From JBBQVZ01 sp963695975 (GTDB taxonomy: Bacteria; Actinomycetota; UBA4738; HRBIN12), in NCBI GenBank assembly GCA_963695975.1, contig CAVOIB010000004.1:124001-188000 (forward strand): DNA of 64,000 nucleotides, in the 5' to 3' direction. Below are positions 52,770 through 60,947 of this stretch, in pieces. Numbering within the stretch: the first letter of the stretch is position 1; each line of letters starts with the position of its first letter. The translations under genes and the position numbers were made by a program. The notes under the pieces are model-generated. The model saw nothing but the letters and a program-made list of their open reading frames with translations, had not been told where the DNA came from and made no database searches.

Positions 52770-54677
52770 CTACGGGGGGATGACGGGGATCCCGAACGGG
52801 TCGCTCTCGGCGAACGTCGTCTGACCGAACGTCGAGAGATCCGTCGAGCGCAGCGTCTGGAGGTACGTCGTCGCGAACACCGCCGAGAACTCCTTCTCGT
52901 CGAGCATGTCCTGCTCGATCGCGCTCACGGGCACGTACGGGCCGATGTTCTGCCGGTAGCGGTAGTCCCGCAGATACGCTGCGACGTCCTCGAGCGTCGC
53001 CCCGTTGTCCCACAGGACGTCGGAGTGCAGATACACCTCGGACGGCACCACGCTCTGGACGACGTTGAACAGGCCGCGGCCGAACTCGCCCTCGATGTGG
53101 TTGCCGAGCTGGATGGGGTCCAGGCGCACGCCGCCGACCGCGTCGGGGAGCGGGCACTGCCCGTGGTCGGCAGTGACGATCAGGACGTAGTCGTTCGGGA
53201 AGAGCTCATCGAGCGTGGCGACCAGGCGACCGAGCTGCGCATCGACCGTCTCCAGGATCAGACCCTCCCACTCGGAGAGCATGTTGTACATGTGCCCCGT
53301 GTAGTCGGGCGCCTTGTAGTTGATGAACAACAGGTCCGTGACGTCGCTCTGGCCGATCGGCTCGTTGCGGAGCGTCGCCTCGATCAGGTCGCCTTGATAG
53401 AGGACCACGGGTGGGCTGGAGGATGGCGACTGGCTGCCCGTCGGCGTGTACTCCGAGTCCCAGCCCGGGGAGTCGAACGCGTCCGCATGCGCCCGATACG
53501 CGTCGAGCCCGGGAGCGCCGACCGGCAGGCGGAAGAGCTCGGGGTTGTGCGGAGCCCACCCGCCGATCCCGTTCTCGTGATACAGCGACTCGTCCCAGTA
53601 GACGCCGACCGGCAGGGCGTCGGACGGCCGCGAGCGCCCACCGTAGCCGATCATCCCGAGGTGCCAGACCTGATAGCCGATCTCGCCGACCCAGGCCCGG
53701 TCGCCCGTCGCGTCGCTCCAGAGGTCGGCGAGCGTGGAGATCAAGATGTCGCCAGGGTTCGCGCGGCCGGCCTGCCCGTACGCCTTCCGCACCTTGTTCC
53801 CGTCGCGGATGTTGTGACCCGTGATGCCGTGCTCGTTCGGGTACGTCCCGGTGCCGATCGTCGCGTGGGAACAAGCCGTGACGGCCGGGAAGGACCCGGT
53901 GATCGCGTTGCGGTGGTTCGCACCCTGCTGCATCAGGCGCTTAAGGTGCGGCCACCGGTCGGGCCATTGGAGGAGGACGTTCCACCCTCCGCCGTCGATC
54001 ACGAACGTCACGACGACCTTCGGAGGTTTCGCATCGGAGGCGGGGGCGATCAGCGGGCGCCCGGCGCGATCCGCGGGCCAGTCGTCGAGCCCGATGTAGC
54101 CCGCGACGGTCGGCGCGATGTCCGCGAGGGTCACACGGTCGGTGTTGTCGGCCGCCGCGACCCGTCCGGGGGCATAGACAACGAGCGGCACCCGTTCCAG
54201 GTACATCCACACGGAGGCGTGACTGGTGTTGGGGTAGTAGCGGATCAGCTTCTGGGATTCGTTCGCGTAGTTCGCGCTGTTGTAGGGGGCGAGCAGCAGC
54301 TGGAGGTCGCCCGATCGCCCCGGGTGGTACGCGCGGCCCACCAGCTCCATGTACTCGGCGCCCATGTCGGTCGCCATCGCCTCCTGGATCGGCCGGGCGT
54401 TCGGGCGGGAGAGCGCGCTCGCGGCGCGTCCCAGCGCATCGCCCACGAAGAGCCACGCGAGCCCGCCGAGCCCCGCCAGGGTCAGGAACCGCCGGCGACC
54501 CGGGTCGTGGGCATCGTCGGTCTTCGTCCGCCAGGCGATCGCCGCCATACCGACGGCGAGGCAGAGGAAGCCCGCGGCCAACCCCGTGAGGCTACTGCCG
54601 ACGGCTGCGACGATGAACGCGACCACGCCGCCGAGCAGCGCGAACACGATGAGCGAGCGGTGGGATCCAGATCGCAC
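52770..54677 (-). CDS. Membrane-anchored type I phosphodiesterase / nucleotide pyrophosphatase-like protein
   Basis: 635 residues. Three hydrophobic helices near the N-terminus (about 8-85) are followed by an alkaline-phosphatase-superfamily domain: VTFVIDGGGWNVLLQWPD with the first metal Asp, FPAVTACSHATIGTGTYPNEHGITGHN with the nucleophile Thr/Ser, and VIVTADHGQC with the metal-binding Asp-His. Phosphodiesterase, pyrophosphatase or phosphoglycerol-transferase activities are all known in this fold. The frame extends to ATG 54746; GTG 54677 is preferred because a -10-like CAGAAT (minus strand, 54692-54687) ends 9 nt before it. Confidence 0.75.
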   Translation of the reverse strand: MRSGSHRSLIVFALLGGVVAFIVAAVGSSLTGLAAGFLCLAVGMAAIAWRTKTDDAHDPGRRRFLTLAGLGGLAWLFVGDALGRAASALSRPNARPIQEAMATDMGAEYMELVGRAYHPGRSGDLQLLLAPYNSANYANESQKLIRYYPNTSHASVWMYLERVPLVVYAPGRVAAADNTDRVTLADIAPTVAGYIGLDDWPADRAGRPLIAPASDAKPPKVVVTFVIDGGGWNVLLQWPDRWPHLKRLMQQGANHRNAITGSFPAVTACSHATIGTGTYPNEHGITGHNIRDGNKVRKAYGQAGRANPGDILISTLADLWSDATGDRAWVGEIGYQVWHLGMIGYGGRSRPSDALPVGVYWDESLYHENGIGGWAPHNPELFRLPVGAPGLDAYRAHADAFDSPGWDSEYTPTGSQSPSSSPPVVLYQGDLIEATLRNEPIGQSDVTDLLFINYKAPDYTGHMYNMLSEWEGLILETVDAQLGRLVATLDELFPNDYVLIVTADHGQCPLPDAVGGVRLDPIQLGNHIEGEFGRGLFNVVQSVVPSEVYLHSDVLWDNGATLEDVAAYLRDYRYRQNIGPYVPVSAIEQDMLDEKEFSAVFATTYLQTLRSTDLSTFGQTTFAESDPFGIPVIPP

Positions 54678-54714
54678 GACCCTTCGATTCTGGCAGAGGG
54701 ATCGTGATACGCAG

Positions 54715-55386
54715 CTAGGCGGCGTCGAGAGGACCGAACTCCGCAACGCCTGTGCGCCTCGGCGTGGCGAGGCCGAGCTTCAACAGGACCCAGAACGAGA
54801 GCTCGACGATCGGTCCGACCAACAGGGCCAGCACGAGCGTGCCGATCCCTGCGTCGCCTCCGAGCAACACGCCGATCGTGAGCACGACGACCTCCATCGT
54901 CAGGCGGACCAGCCCGATCCGCTTCCCGGTACGGCGGGAGATCGCGAGCATGAACGAGTCGCGCGGGCCCGCCCCCGTCCCGGCGCCGATGTAGAACGCC
55001 GACCCGACGCCGAACAGGAGCACGCCCGCCGCGAGCAGCACGACCCGCACCGGCAGCCCCGACGATGAGAGGCGGTCGATCGCCGGGACCGACTGCAGCA
55101 CGTTGATCGACGCGCCGATCACGATCGCGTTCGCGACGGTACCGAACCCCGGCGGTGAGCCGGCGATCCACGACACGACCAACATCACGAGCCCGACCAG
55201 GATCGAGATGGTGCCGAGCGAGAGCGGCGTGTGCTCCGCGATCCCCATGTGGAACACGTCCCACGGCGGAAGTCCGAGCCGCGACTCCAGCATGAACACG
55301 ATGGCGAACCCGAACAGGATCAGTCCCCCGAACAACGCGATCAGACGCACGGGCAGACTGCCCCGCAAGAGCGGCGCGTCCTTCAT
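54715..55386 (-). CDS. YczE/YitT-like membrane protein
   Basis: 223 residues with five to six transmembrane helices. LRGSLPVRLIALFGGLILFGFAIVFMLESRLGLPPWDVFHMGI and the GAGTGAGPRDSFMLAISRRTG loop are typical of the YczE/YyaS membrane family, whose function is not established (YczE affects surfactin production in Bacillus). ATG 55386 overlaps the upstream GNAT stop as ATGA and gives a normal N-terminus; the open frame continues upstream antisense to nothing convincing. Confidence 0.75.
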   Translation of the reverse strand: MKDAPLLRGSLPVRLIALFGGLILFGFAIVFMLESRLGLPPWDVFHMGIAEHTPLSLGTISILVGLVMLVVSWIAGSPPGFGTVANAIVIGASINVLQSVPAIDRLSSSGLPVRVVLLAAGVLLFGVGSAFYIGAGTGAGPRDSFMLAISRRTGKRIGLVRLTMEVVVLTIGVLLGGDAGIGTLVLALLVGPIVELSFWVLLKLGLATPRRTGVAEFGPLDAA

Positions 55387-55922
55387 CGGTCGTCCCCGGG
55401 AGTCGCAACGTCCTCCCAGACGACCTCGCCGGCATCGCGGCGTTCGGTCGGGCGCAGGCCGATCCGCCCGGCGACGGTTCGCGACGCGATGTTGTCCGGG
55501 TGGATCGATGCGACGACCGACGGGACGCCGAGCGTGTCGCGGAGCCACGGGATCAGCGCGGCCGCGGCCTCGGTCGCCAAGCCCTGTCGCTGCATCGGCG
55601 TGCCGACCGTCCAGGCGACCGCCGCGTCGCCATCGCCGATCGTCGCCTGGACGTACCCGACCGCCCGGCCGTCGTCGCGGCGACGGATGGTCCAGTTCAG
55701 CCAGAGCTCGGCGCCGTCGGGAGACCGCCGTGCCTCCCAGGTGGCGAACCTCGCTCGAAGGGCATCGAGGTCGGCCGGCGGCGGTTCGCCGGTGAAACGT
55801 CCGAGCGTAGCGTCGTCGAGCACCGGGAAGAGGTCGTCGGCATCGCCGCTGGTCAGCGGCACGAGGTGGAGCCGGAGGGTCGAGATCCGCATCTCGTCGT
55901 CAGTGGGCAGGTCGGGGAGCAC
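55383..55922 (-). CDS. GNAT-family N-acetyltransferase (RimJ/RimL-like)
   Basis: 179 residues of the acetyltransferase_3 type: ISTLRLHLVPLTSGDADDLF at the start, a QRQGLATEAAAALIPWL segment that binds acetyl-CoA (Q/R-x-x-G-x-A/G) at about 131-147, and VVASIHPDNIASRTVAGRIGLRPTERR. Substrate unknown (protein N-termini, antibiotics or small amines). -10-like TAGCAT (minus strand, 55935-55930) ends 7 nt before the GTG, with no Shine-Dalgarno: leaderless. Confidence 0.83.
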   Translation of the reverse strand: MLPDLPTDDEMRISTLRLHLVPLTSGDADDLFPVLDDATLGRFTGEPPPADLDALRARFATWEARRSPDGAELWLNWTIRRRDDGRAVGYVQATIGDGDAAVAWTVGTPMQRQGLATEAAAALIPWLRDTLGVPSVVASIHPDNIASRTVAGRIGLRPTERRDAGEVVWEDVATPGDDR

Positions 55923-56030
55923 GCCTCGGATGCTACGAGCCCAGGCGATGGCGTTGCGGTTCGGTGTCGGGACGATGCCGTTCGGGTCGTGAGCCTTGCC
56001 ATCGCTCGACGGTCTGCGGATGCTCGGCCC

Positions 56031-56348
56031 ATGAGTGAGTTCACGATGTACGGATCGCTGTTCCTGATCGGTGCCGCGTTGGCCGTTGCCGGCGTCTCCG
56101 GCCTATACCTGCCGCCGGGATCGCGGTCCGGCGTCGTCCTCGCACTGTTGGCCGGTGCCGGCGTGGGGATCGCAGGTCTCGCGCTCGGCTCGTCGTCGTT
56201 CGCCGCTGGCGATCCGAAGGCGTGGTGGCGGGTCTTCTTCGTCTCGTCGATCGCGGGCTTCGCGACGGTGGCCGCGGGGCTGACGGTGGCGTGGAGGCGG
56301 GCCCGGCCCCGGCCGGTTCCCGAGCCGCAGACGCCGCCGAGGGCCTAG
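56031..56348 (+). CDS. Small three-helix membrane protein
   Basis: 105 residues with three predicted transmembrane helices (about 8-25, 31-53, 62-88) and an Arg/Pro-rich cytoplasmic tail. No family recognised. ATG 56031 is the first good start of the frame; ATG 56046 is an alternative. The stop overlaps the convergent aminomethyltransferase stop by 4 bp. The region from 55923 to 56030 holds no other gene. Confidence 0.55.
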   Translation: MSEFTMYGSLFLIGAALAVAGVSGLYLPPGSRSGVVLALLAGAGVGIAGLALGSSSFAAGDPKAWWRVFFVSSIAGFATVAAGLTVAWRRARPRPVPEPQTPPRA

Positions 56349-57538
56349 GTACGCTTGCGCTCGAGGTCGAGGAACGGCATCGGGACGACGGTCGCGGCCA
56401 CCTTGCCGCGCTCGCCCTCGACGCTCCATTCGACCGAGAGTCGTGAGCCGATCTTCTCGTGCTGCTTGTCCACGGAGCCGAACCCGACCATCTTCTTGAT
56501 CGTCGGTCCCCACGTGACGCTCGTGGCGCGCCCCACCTGCTTGCCTTCCTTGTAGACGGGCACGGGATCGCGATGCACGAGCGGCGAGACCGCGGGCGCC
56601 AGATCGTGCTTGGCGAACAGCCCTTCGATGCCGGCCCACTCGAGCTCCAGACCGACGAGGCGTCGCGCCGGGCCCCCGCCCTGCTTCTCGGCGATCAGCG
56701 CGCGCTTGCCGTTGAACGGCGACGCCTTCCCGAGCGCCACCAGCCGGTCGAAGCCGAGCTCGAACGGCGAGTAGTGCTGTTCCTCTGCGATCGCGCGGTG
56801 GGAACTCGAGTACTCGACCTCGATCAGGAGGAGGCCGGCCTCCACGCGTGCGACGTCCATCGCACGGATGCCGCAGGGGTGGATCCCGTAGCGCTGCCCG
56901 ACGTCGAAGAGCCGGTCCCACACCGTGAGCGCGCCGTCGGCGGGCATCCACAGCTCGTAGCCGCGATCCCCCGTGTAGCCGGTGCGCGTGACGTCCACGG
57001 GCACGCCGGAGATCTCGGAGACGCGCCGGCGGAAGTAGCGGACGTCCAACCAGTCCTGACCGGTGGCGTCCTGCAGGACCTCCCGCGACAACCGGCCCTG
57101 CAGCGCGAGCCCCGCCGTCGCCTCGCTCACGTCCTCGATCTCGACGTCCAGGTGCGTCGCGTTCATCGTGAACCAGCGCTCGCACGGGTCGGCGGCCGTG
57201 ATCCGGTAGGAATCCTCGGTCAGACGCGTGAGCGTGCCGTCGTCGATCATCTTGCCGTCCTCGTCACACCAGGGCGTGTAGTAGACCTGGTCGACCTGGA
57301 GCTTGGACACATCGCGCGTCATCACGCGGTCGAGCAGCCGGGCGGCGTCGCGTCCGCCGATGACGTATTTGTAGAGCGGGCTGACATCGACGACGGCGGC
57401 GGCCTCGCGTATCGCGTTGTACTCGATGTCGTGGAAGTCCGCGTAGACGGCGGCGCTGTGGTAACCCGACCACTCGCCCCACGCGAGGTGCTGGTTCAGC
57501 TCCGTCTCGCGCGGGAAGAACGCGGTGCCGACGCTCAC
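56345..57538 (-). CDS. GcvT-like folate-dependent aminomethyltransferase family protein
   Basis: 397 residues of the GcvT/DmdA/sarcosine-oxidase-type folate-binding family. Landmarks: a YHSAAVYADFHDIEYNAIREAAAVVDVSPLYKYVI N-terminal barrel, VTRTGYTGDRGYELWMPADGALTVWDRLF, and a C-terminal GcvT_C barrel with VGLELEW and GRATSVTWGPTIKKMVGF. It is not beside gcvH or gcvP, so a glycine-cleavage role is unlikely; demethylation of a methylated amine or acid with transfer of the C1 unit to tetrahydrofolate is more plausible. Starts at GTG after a GGAGAGGGGG Shine-Dalgarno. -10 TACGCT (57570-57565) is shared back-to-back with the divergent gene. Confidence 0.78.
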   Translation of the reverse strand: MSVGTAFFPRETELNQHLAWGEWSGYHSAAVYADFHDIEYNAIREAAAVVDVSPLYKYVIGGRDAARLLDRVMTRDVSKLQVDQVYYTPWCDEDGKMIDDGTLTRLTEDSYRITAADPCERWFTMNATHLDVEIEDVSEATAGLALQGRLSREVLQDATGQDWLDVRYFRRRVSEISGVPVDVTRTGYTGDRGYELWMPADGALTVWDRLFDVGQRYGIHPCGIRAMDVARVEAGLLLIEVEYSSSHRAIAEEQHYSPFELGFDRLVALGKASPFNGKRALIAEKQGGGPARRLVGLELEWAGIEGLFAKHDLAPAVSPLVHRDPVPVYKEGKQVGRATSVTWGPTIKKMVGFGSVDKQHEKIGSRLSVEWSVEGERGKVAATVVPMPFLDLERKRT

Positions 57539-57563
57539 AGGGCCCCCTCTCCGACAGGCGCGC

Positions 57564-57570
57564 TAGCGTA
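57564..57570. promoter_or_regulatory. Overlapping divergent -10 elements
   Basis: TAGCGT (plus, 57564-57569) and TACGCT (minus, 57570-57565) overlap by five bases in CTAGCGTA. They serve the GcvT-like gene leftward and the 67-residue protein rightward. Confidence 0.45.
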
Positions 57571-57604
57571 ACGGACGGTCAGCGGCCGCCGTCGCCGCGA
57601 GCGC

Positions 57605-57617
57605 TGACCCCAGGTCA
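57605..57617. promoter_or_regulatory. Palindromic operator copy 1 (TGACCCCAGGTCA)
   Basis: Arms TGACC/GGTCA, one base different from the copy at 59306. Lies in the 187-bp divergent region between the GcvT-like gene and the 67-residue protein, downstream of the shared -10. Confidence 0.55.
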
Positions 57618-57725
57618 ACCCGGGTGCGGAGCGTCCCGCCGACCGCGGGACGTCTGGCCGGTGGAACCCCCGCTCGTCCCGGCCACGCTGTGCGTAGGGA
57701 CCGATCGAAGGAGGCGACTCCGGCC

Positions 57726-57929
57726 ATGCTCCACCACATCGTGTACTGGAAGATGGCGAAGCGGGAAGTGGACGTCGACAACGCCGAGCTGTCGGAGCTC
57801 CGGGAGCAGGAGAGGCGAGGCGACATCTACATCGAGTTCTTGGACGGCGAGCGGCTCCCGCTCATCTGGGATCACGACCTGAGCGACTGGGTGGCGGCCT
57901 CGATGGAACGGCGGACGGCCGCTGCGTGA
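57726..57929 (+). CDS. Hypothetical 67-residue protein
   Basis: A small acidic/basic protein beginning LHHIVYWKMAKREVDVDNAEL, with a predicted helix and a W-rich C-terminal part. No family recognised and no membrane or signal segment. ATG 57726 has Shine-Dalgarno AAGGAGG (57711-57717). The palindrome at 57605-57617 lies in its leader, so it probably belongs to the same regulon as the flavoprotein genes. Confidence 0.55.
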   Translation: MLHHIVYWKMAKREVDVDNAELSELREQERRGDIYIEFLDGERLPLIWDHDLSDWVAASMERRTAAA

Positions 57930-57971
57930 GCCGGGTTGCGTGGCCACGCGGCGAGTGGGTACGGTTCCGCC

Positions 57972-58433
57972 GTGAGTGACAAGGCGCCCGGCCGCCGTCG
58001 ATCTGCCACGCTCGATCGCTCGGAGCTCGAGGTGATAGCGTCCGTTCCCCTGTTCTCGGGGATGTCGAAGCGTCATCTCCACTCGCTGGCCCGCATGATC
58101 AAGATCGTTCCGTATGGTCCGGGACGGACCATCATCGGGGAAGGACTCGTCGGCGGGGGATCGATGTTCGTGCTGCTCGACGGCACCGCGCGAGTGGTTC
58201 GCGATGGGCGGACGACCTACCGTCTCGGCCCCGGGGACGTGTTCGGCGAGCTCGCGCTCCTGGACGGCAAGCCGCGCTCGGCGAGCGTGGTGACGGACTC
58301 GGCGGTCGAGACGGCTCGACTGTCACGCAGCGCGTTCCTCGAGCTGGTTCGATCGAACCCCGATATCGCGCTCCGGATGATGGAGGTGCTCGCCTCTCGC
58401 TTGCGTGCATGCGATCCGGGCAGGGACGTGTAG
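57972..58433 (+). CDS. Lone cyclic-nucleotide-binding domain protein
   Basis: 153 residues: one cNMP-binding (CAP_ED) domain, LFSGMSKRHLHSLARMIKIV to LSRSAFLELVRSNPDIALRMMEVLASRLR. The phosphate-binding cassette reads GDVFGELALLDGKPRSASVV (about 88-107), with the conserved Glu and Arg that bind cAMP or cGMP. No helix-turn-helix follows, so it is not a Crp-type regulator. -10-like TACGGT (57960-57965) ends 6 nt before the GTG, with no Shine-Dalgarno: leaderless; an ATG-start frame at 57936 would overlap this -10. With four cyclase sequences in the surrounding 19 kb it may be a local second-messenger receptor. Confidence 0.82.
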   Translation: MSDKAPGRRRSATLDRSELEVIASVPLFSGMSKRHLHSLARMIKIVPYGPGRTIIGEGLVGGGSMFVLLDGTARVVRDGRTTYRLGPGDVFGELALLDGKPRSASVVTDSAVETARLSRSAFLELVRSNPDIALRMMEVLASRLRACDPGRDV

Positions 58434-58457
58434 GGGACATCCAGCCTCATCGCGTGT

Positions 58458-59198
58458 TCACGCGGGCTTGCGTCCGATGACGGTTCGAAGTCCCATGGGT
58501 AGCGACTCCATCCCGAACGACGACCCGACGGTCGCCTCCACGCCGTGTTCGCGCAGCAGCTCCGGCACGAGGGCCACATCGATCATCACGTTGTCGTGTC
58601 GTTCGTCGTCGCGGCGCCAGGAGCCGTCGTCGTTGCGGATGAACGTCGCCATCTGCCGCACGTATCGATCGGCGGACGGCACCGAGAACTCGGTGATCAC
58701 CGCCCAGTCTTCGCCCACCCAACCACGGGTCTGTTGGTCGCGACGAGCCGCCGCCCACTCCAGGTCGCAGAGGTCGATCGCGAGGACGCCGCCCGGGAGC
58801 AGCGCCTCGGCGATGGCCACGAGTCCGCGATCCACGGCTTGTGCGTCCGGAAGATAGTTCAGGCAGTGGCCGACCCCGACGATCGCGTCCGCGCGGGGGA
58901 GCGGGTCATCGGGGAGCACGAGCTCGCGGATGTCCTTCGCGTCGCCCGCGACCTCGCGGGCGAGTTCGAGCATCGCCGGGGACGCGTCCGTCGCGATCAC
59001 GCGAAGGCCGGCGTCCACGAGGTGCCGGGTCAGGAGACCGCTGCCGCACCCGAGCTCGAGGACCACGCCTCCGCGCTCGCGTACCGGTTCGAGGAGCGCC
59101 ACGAGGCCGGGCGCGCAATCGTCCGCGTGGAACCCGAACCCGCGGTGGTGAACGAGGGCGAGATCCCTCCGATAGTACGGAGCACGTGGGACATCCAC
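58458..59198 (-). CDS. SAM-dependent class I methyltransferase
   Basis: 246 residues. Motif I VLELGCGSGLLTRHLVDAG at about 46-64, then TDASPAMLELAREVAG, and a motif IV-like VGVGHCLNYLPDAQ. The C-terminal region (VELEWAAARRD, SFGMESLPMGLRTVIGRK) is typical of small-molecule methyltransferases. Substrate unknown. GTG 59198 is preceded at 6 nt by -10-like TAGGAT (minus strand, 59210-59205), with no Shine-Dalgarno: leaderless. Palindrome copy 2 (59215-59227) lies just upstream, in the -35/spacer region of this promoter. Confidence 0.83.
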   Translation of the reverse strand: MDVPRAPYYRRDLALVHHRGFGFHADDCAPGLVALLEPVRERGGVVLELGCGSGLLTRHLVDAGLRVIATDASPAMLELAREVAGDAKDIRELVLPDDPLPRADAIVGVGHCLNYLPDAQAVDRGLVAIAEALLPGGVLAIDLCDLEWAAARRDQQTRGWVGEDWAVITEFSVPSADRYVRQMATFIRNDDGSWRRDDERHDNVMIDVALVPELLREHGVEATVGSSFGMESLPMGLRTVIGRKPA

Positions 59199-59214
59199 GC
59201 GTGCATCCTATGGG

Positions 59215-59227
59215 TGACTTCAGGTCA
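59215..59227. promoter_or_regulatory. Palindromic operator copy 2 (TGACTTCAGGTCA)
   Basis: One mismatch from a perfect 6-1-6 palindrome. It overlaps the spacer or -35 region of the leftward methyltransferase promoter and lies upstream of the rightward flavoprotein promoter (-10 candidate TACCAT 59260-59265). Confidence 0.6.
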
Positions 59228-59305
59228 GGGGGCGCTTGGTGTGGCCCGACCCCCCCGGATACCATGGGCGGCCGGCGCATCCGCGCCCGCTCACCCGGCA
59301 CAGCT

Positions 59306-59318
59306 TGACCTCAGGTCA
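59306..59318. promoter_or_regulatory. Palindromic operator copy 3 (TGACCTCAGGTCA)
   Basis: A perfect 6-1-6 palindrome 24 nt before the flavoprotein GTG, in its leader just before the Shine-Dalgarno AGGAGGGG (59332-59339). Confidence 0.65.
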
Positions 59319-59342
59319 GCGCCAGGTTCACAGGAGGGGTCC

Positions 59343-60947
59343 GTGGCCAAGCGGTACGACGTGGTCGTGATCGGCGGGGGCCACAACGGCCTCACGAGCG
59401 CCGCCTACCTGGCGAAGGCCGGCAAGAAGGTCCTGGTGCTCGAGCGCCGACACGTGTTGGGCGGCGCGGCCGTGACCGAGGAGATCTTCCCGGGCTTCCG
59501 GTTCTCCGTGTACTCCTACGTCGTCTCGCTGCTCCGCCCGGAGATCATCCGCGAGCTGGAGCTGCCGAAGCACGGCCTGGAGATCCTGCCGCTCGACGGC
59601 ACGATCACCCCGCTCGACGACGACTACCTGTGGCGCGTGAACGACCACGGCACCACGATCCGCGAGCTCCGCCGCTGGTCGCGCAGCGACGCCGAGGCCT
59701 ACGAGGAGTACGGCCAGCTGATGGCGGAGATGGCTCGGTTCATCAAGCCGATCCTGTCGATCGTGCCGCCCGACCCGGGCAAGCTGAACCCGATGGACTG
59801 GTTCCCGCTCGCGGGCCTCGTGAAAGGCTTCAGGGACCTGCCGCAGCGGCTGCAGACCACCTTCATCCAGCTGATGACGATGAGCGCGGCCGACTTCTTG
59901 GATCAGTGGTTCGAGACGGAGCCGCTGAAGGCAACGATGTCCGCGTCCGGCATCATCGGGACGTTCCAAGGACCGCGCTCGCCGGGCACCGCGTACGTCC
60001 TGCTGCACCACTACATGGGAGAGATCGACGGCGCGTTCCGCGCCTGGGGCATCCCGAAGGGCGGGACGGGTGGGGTCAGCACCGCGATCGGCAACGCCGC
60101 GCTCGCGCTCGGTGCCGAGATCCGCACCGAGGCGCCGGTCGCGCGGATCGACGTCCGCGAGGGCCGGACCACCGGCGTCACGCTCGAGAGCGGCGAGACG
60201 ATCCTGGCAGACGCCGTGCTGTCGTCCGTGGACTCCAACCTCACGTTCCTGAAGCTGTTGGATCCCGGCGTGCTCGATCCGGACTTCGAGGCGGAGGTCC
60301 GCCGGTACAAGTACCGCGGCTCGTCCGGCAAGGTGAACCTTGCCCTCGACGACCTGCCGGAGCTCGCATGCAAGCCCGGCGTGGGTCCGTGGCTCCGCGG
60401 CGCGATCAGCTTCAGCCCGAACCTCGACTACATGGAGCGCGCCTACGACGACGCGAAGTTCGGCCGGTTCAGCCAGCGCCCGTACATCGACTGCATCATG
60501 CCGACGCTCGTGGACCCGTCGATGGCGCCTCCAGGCAAGCACATCATGAGCTGCTTCGTGCAGTACGCGCCGTACAAGCTGGAGCCCGGCAAGGAGTGGG
60601 ACGACGCCGAGCGCGAGGCGTTCGGCGAGAACGTGATCGACACGCTCGAAGAGCGCTTCCCGGATATCCGCCGCAAGATCCTCCACAAGATGTTCATCAC
60701 GCCCAAAGACATCGAGGACGTCACCGGTCTGACCGAGGGCAACATCTTCCAGGGCGAGCTCTCGCTGGAGCAGCTGTTCTTCAACCGGCCGGTGCCGGGG
60801 TGGGCGCGCTACCGGACGCCGGTCCAAGACCTGTGGATGTGCGGGTCCGCCACGCATCCCGGTGGCGGCATCATGGGCGCGCCCGGCCGCATCGCCGCGC
60901 TGGAGTACCTGAAGGAGAAGAAGCGCGGCGGGAAGCAGGTGGCCTGA
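59343..60947 (+). CDS. PYROXD2/CrtI-like FAD-dependent oxidoreductase, first copy
   Basis: 534 residues. N-terminal FAD-binding Rossmann motif VVIGGGHNGLTSAAYLAKAG-x3-VLVLERR (about 7-30) and C-terminal FAD-contact segment DLWMCGSATHPGGGIMGAPGR. The middle matches phytoene-desaturase-like oxidoreductases of the PYROXD2 group (NAD(P)/FAD-dependent, substrate usually unknown) rather than true carotenoid desaturases; no other carotenoid genes are nearby. GTG 59343 has Shine-Dalgarno AGGAGGGG. The stop overlaps the ATG of a paralog (TGATG), so the two form one unit. Confidence 0.83.
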   Translation: MAKRYDVVVIGGGHNGLTSAAYLAKAGKKVLVLERRHVLGGAAVTEEIFPGFRFSVYSYVVSLLRPEIIRELELPKHGLEILPLDGTITPLDDDYLWRVNDHGTTIRELRRWSRSDAEAYEEYGQLMAEMARFIKPILSIVPPDPGKLNPMDWFPLAGLVKGFRDLPQRLQTTFIQLMTMSAADFLDQWFETEPLKATMSASGIIGTFQGPRSPGTAYVLLHHYMGEIDGAFRAWGIPKGGTGGVSTAIGNAALALGAEIRTEAPVARIDVREGRTTGVTLESGETILADAVLSSVDSNLTFLKLLDPGVLDPDFEAEVRRYKYRGSSGKVNLALDDLPELACKPGVGPWLRGAISFSPNLDYMERAYDDAKFGRFSQRPYIDCIMPTLVDPSMAPPGKHIMSCFVQYAPYKLEPGKEWDDAEREAFGENVIDTLEERFPDIRRKILHKMFITPKDIEDVTGLTEGNIFQGELSLEQLFFNRPVPGWARYRTPVQDLWMCGSATHPGGGIMGAPGRIAALEYLKEKKRGGKQVA

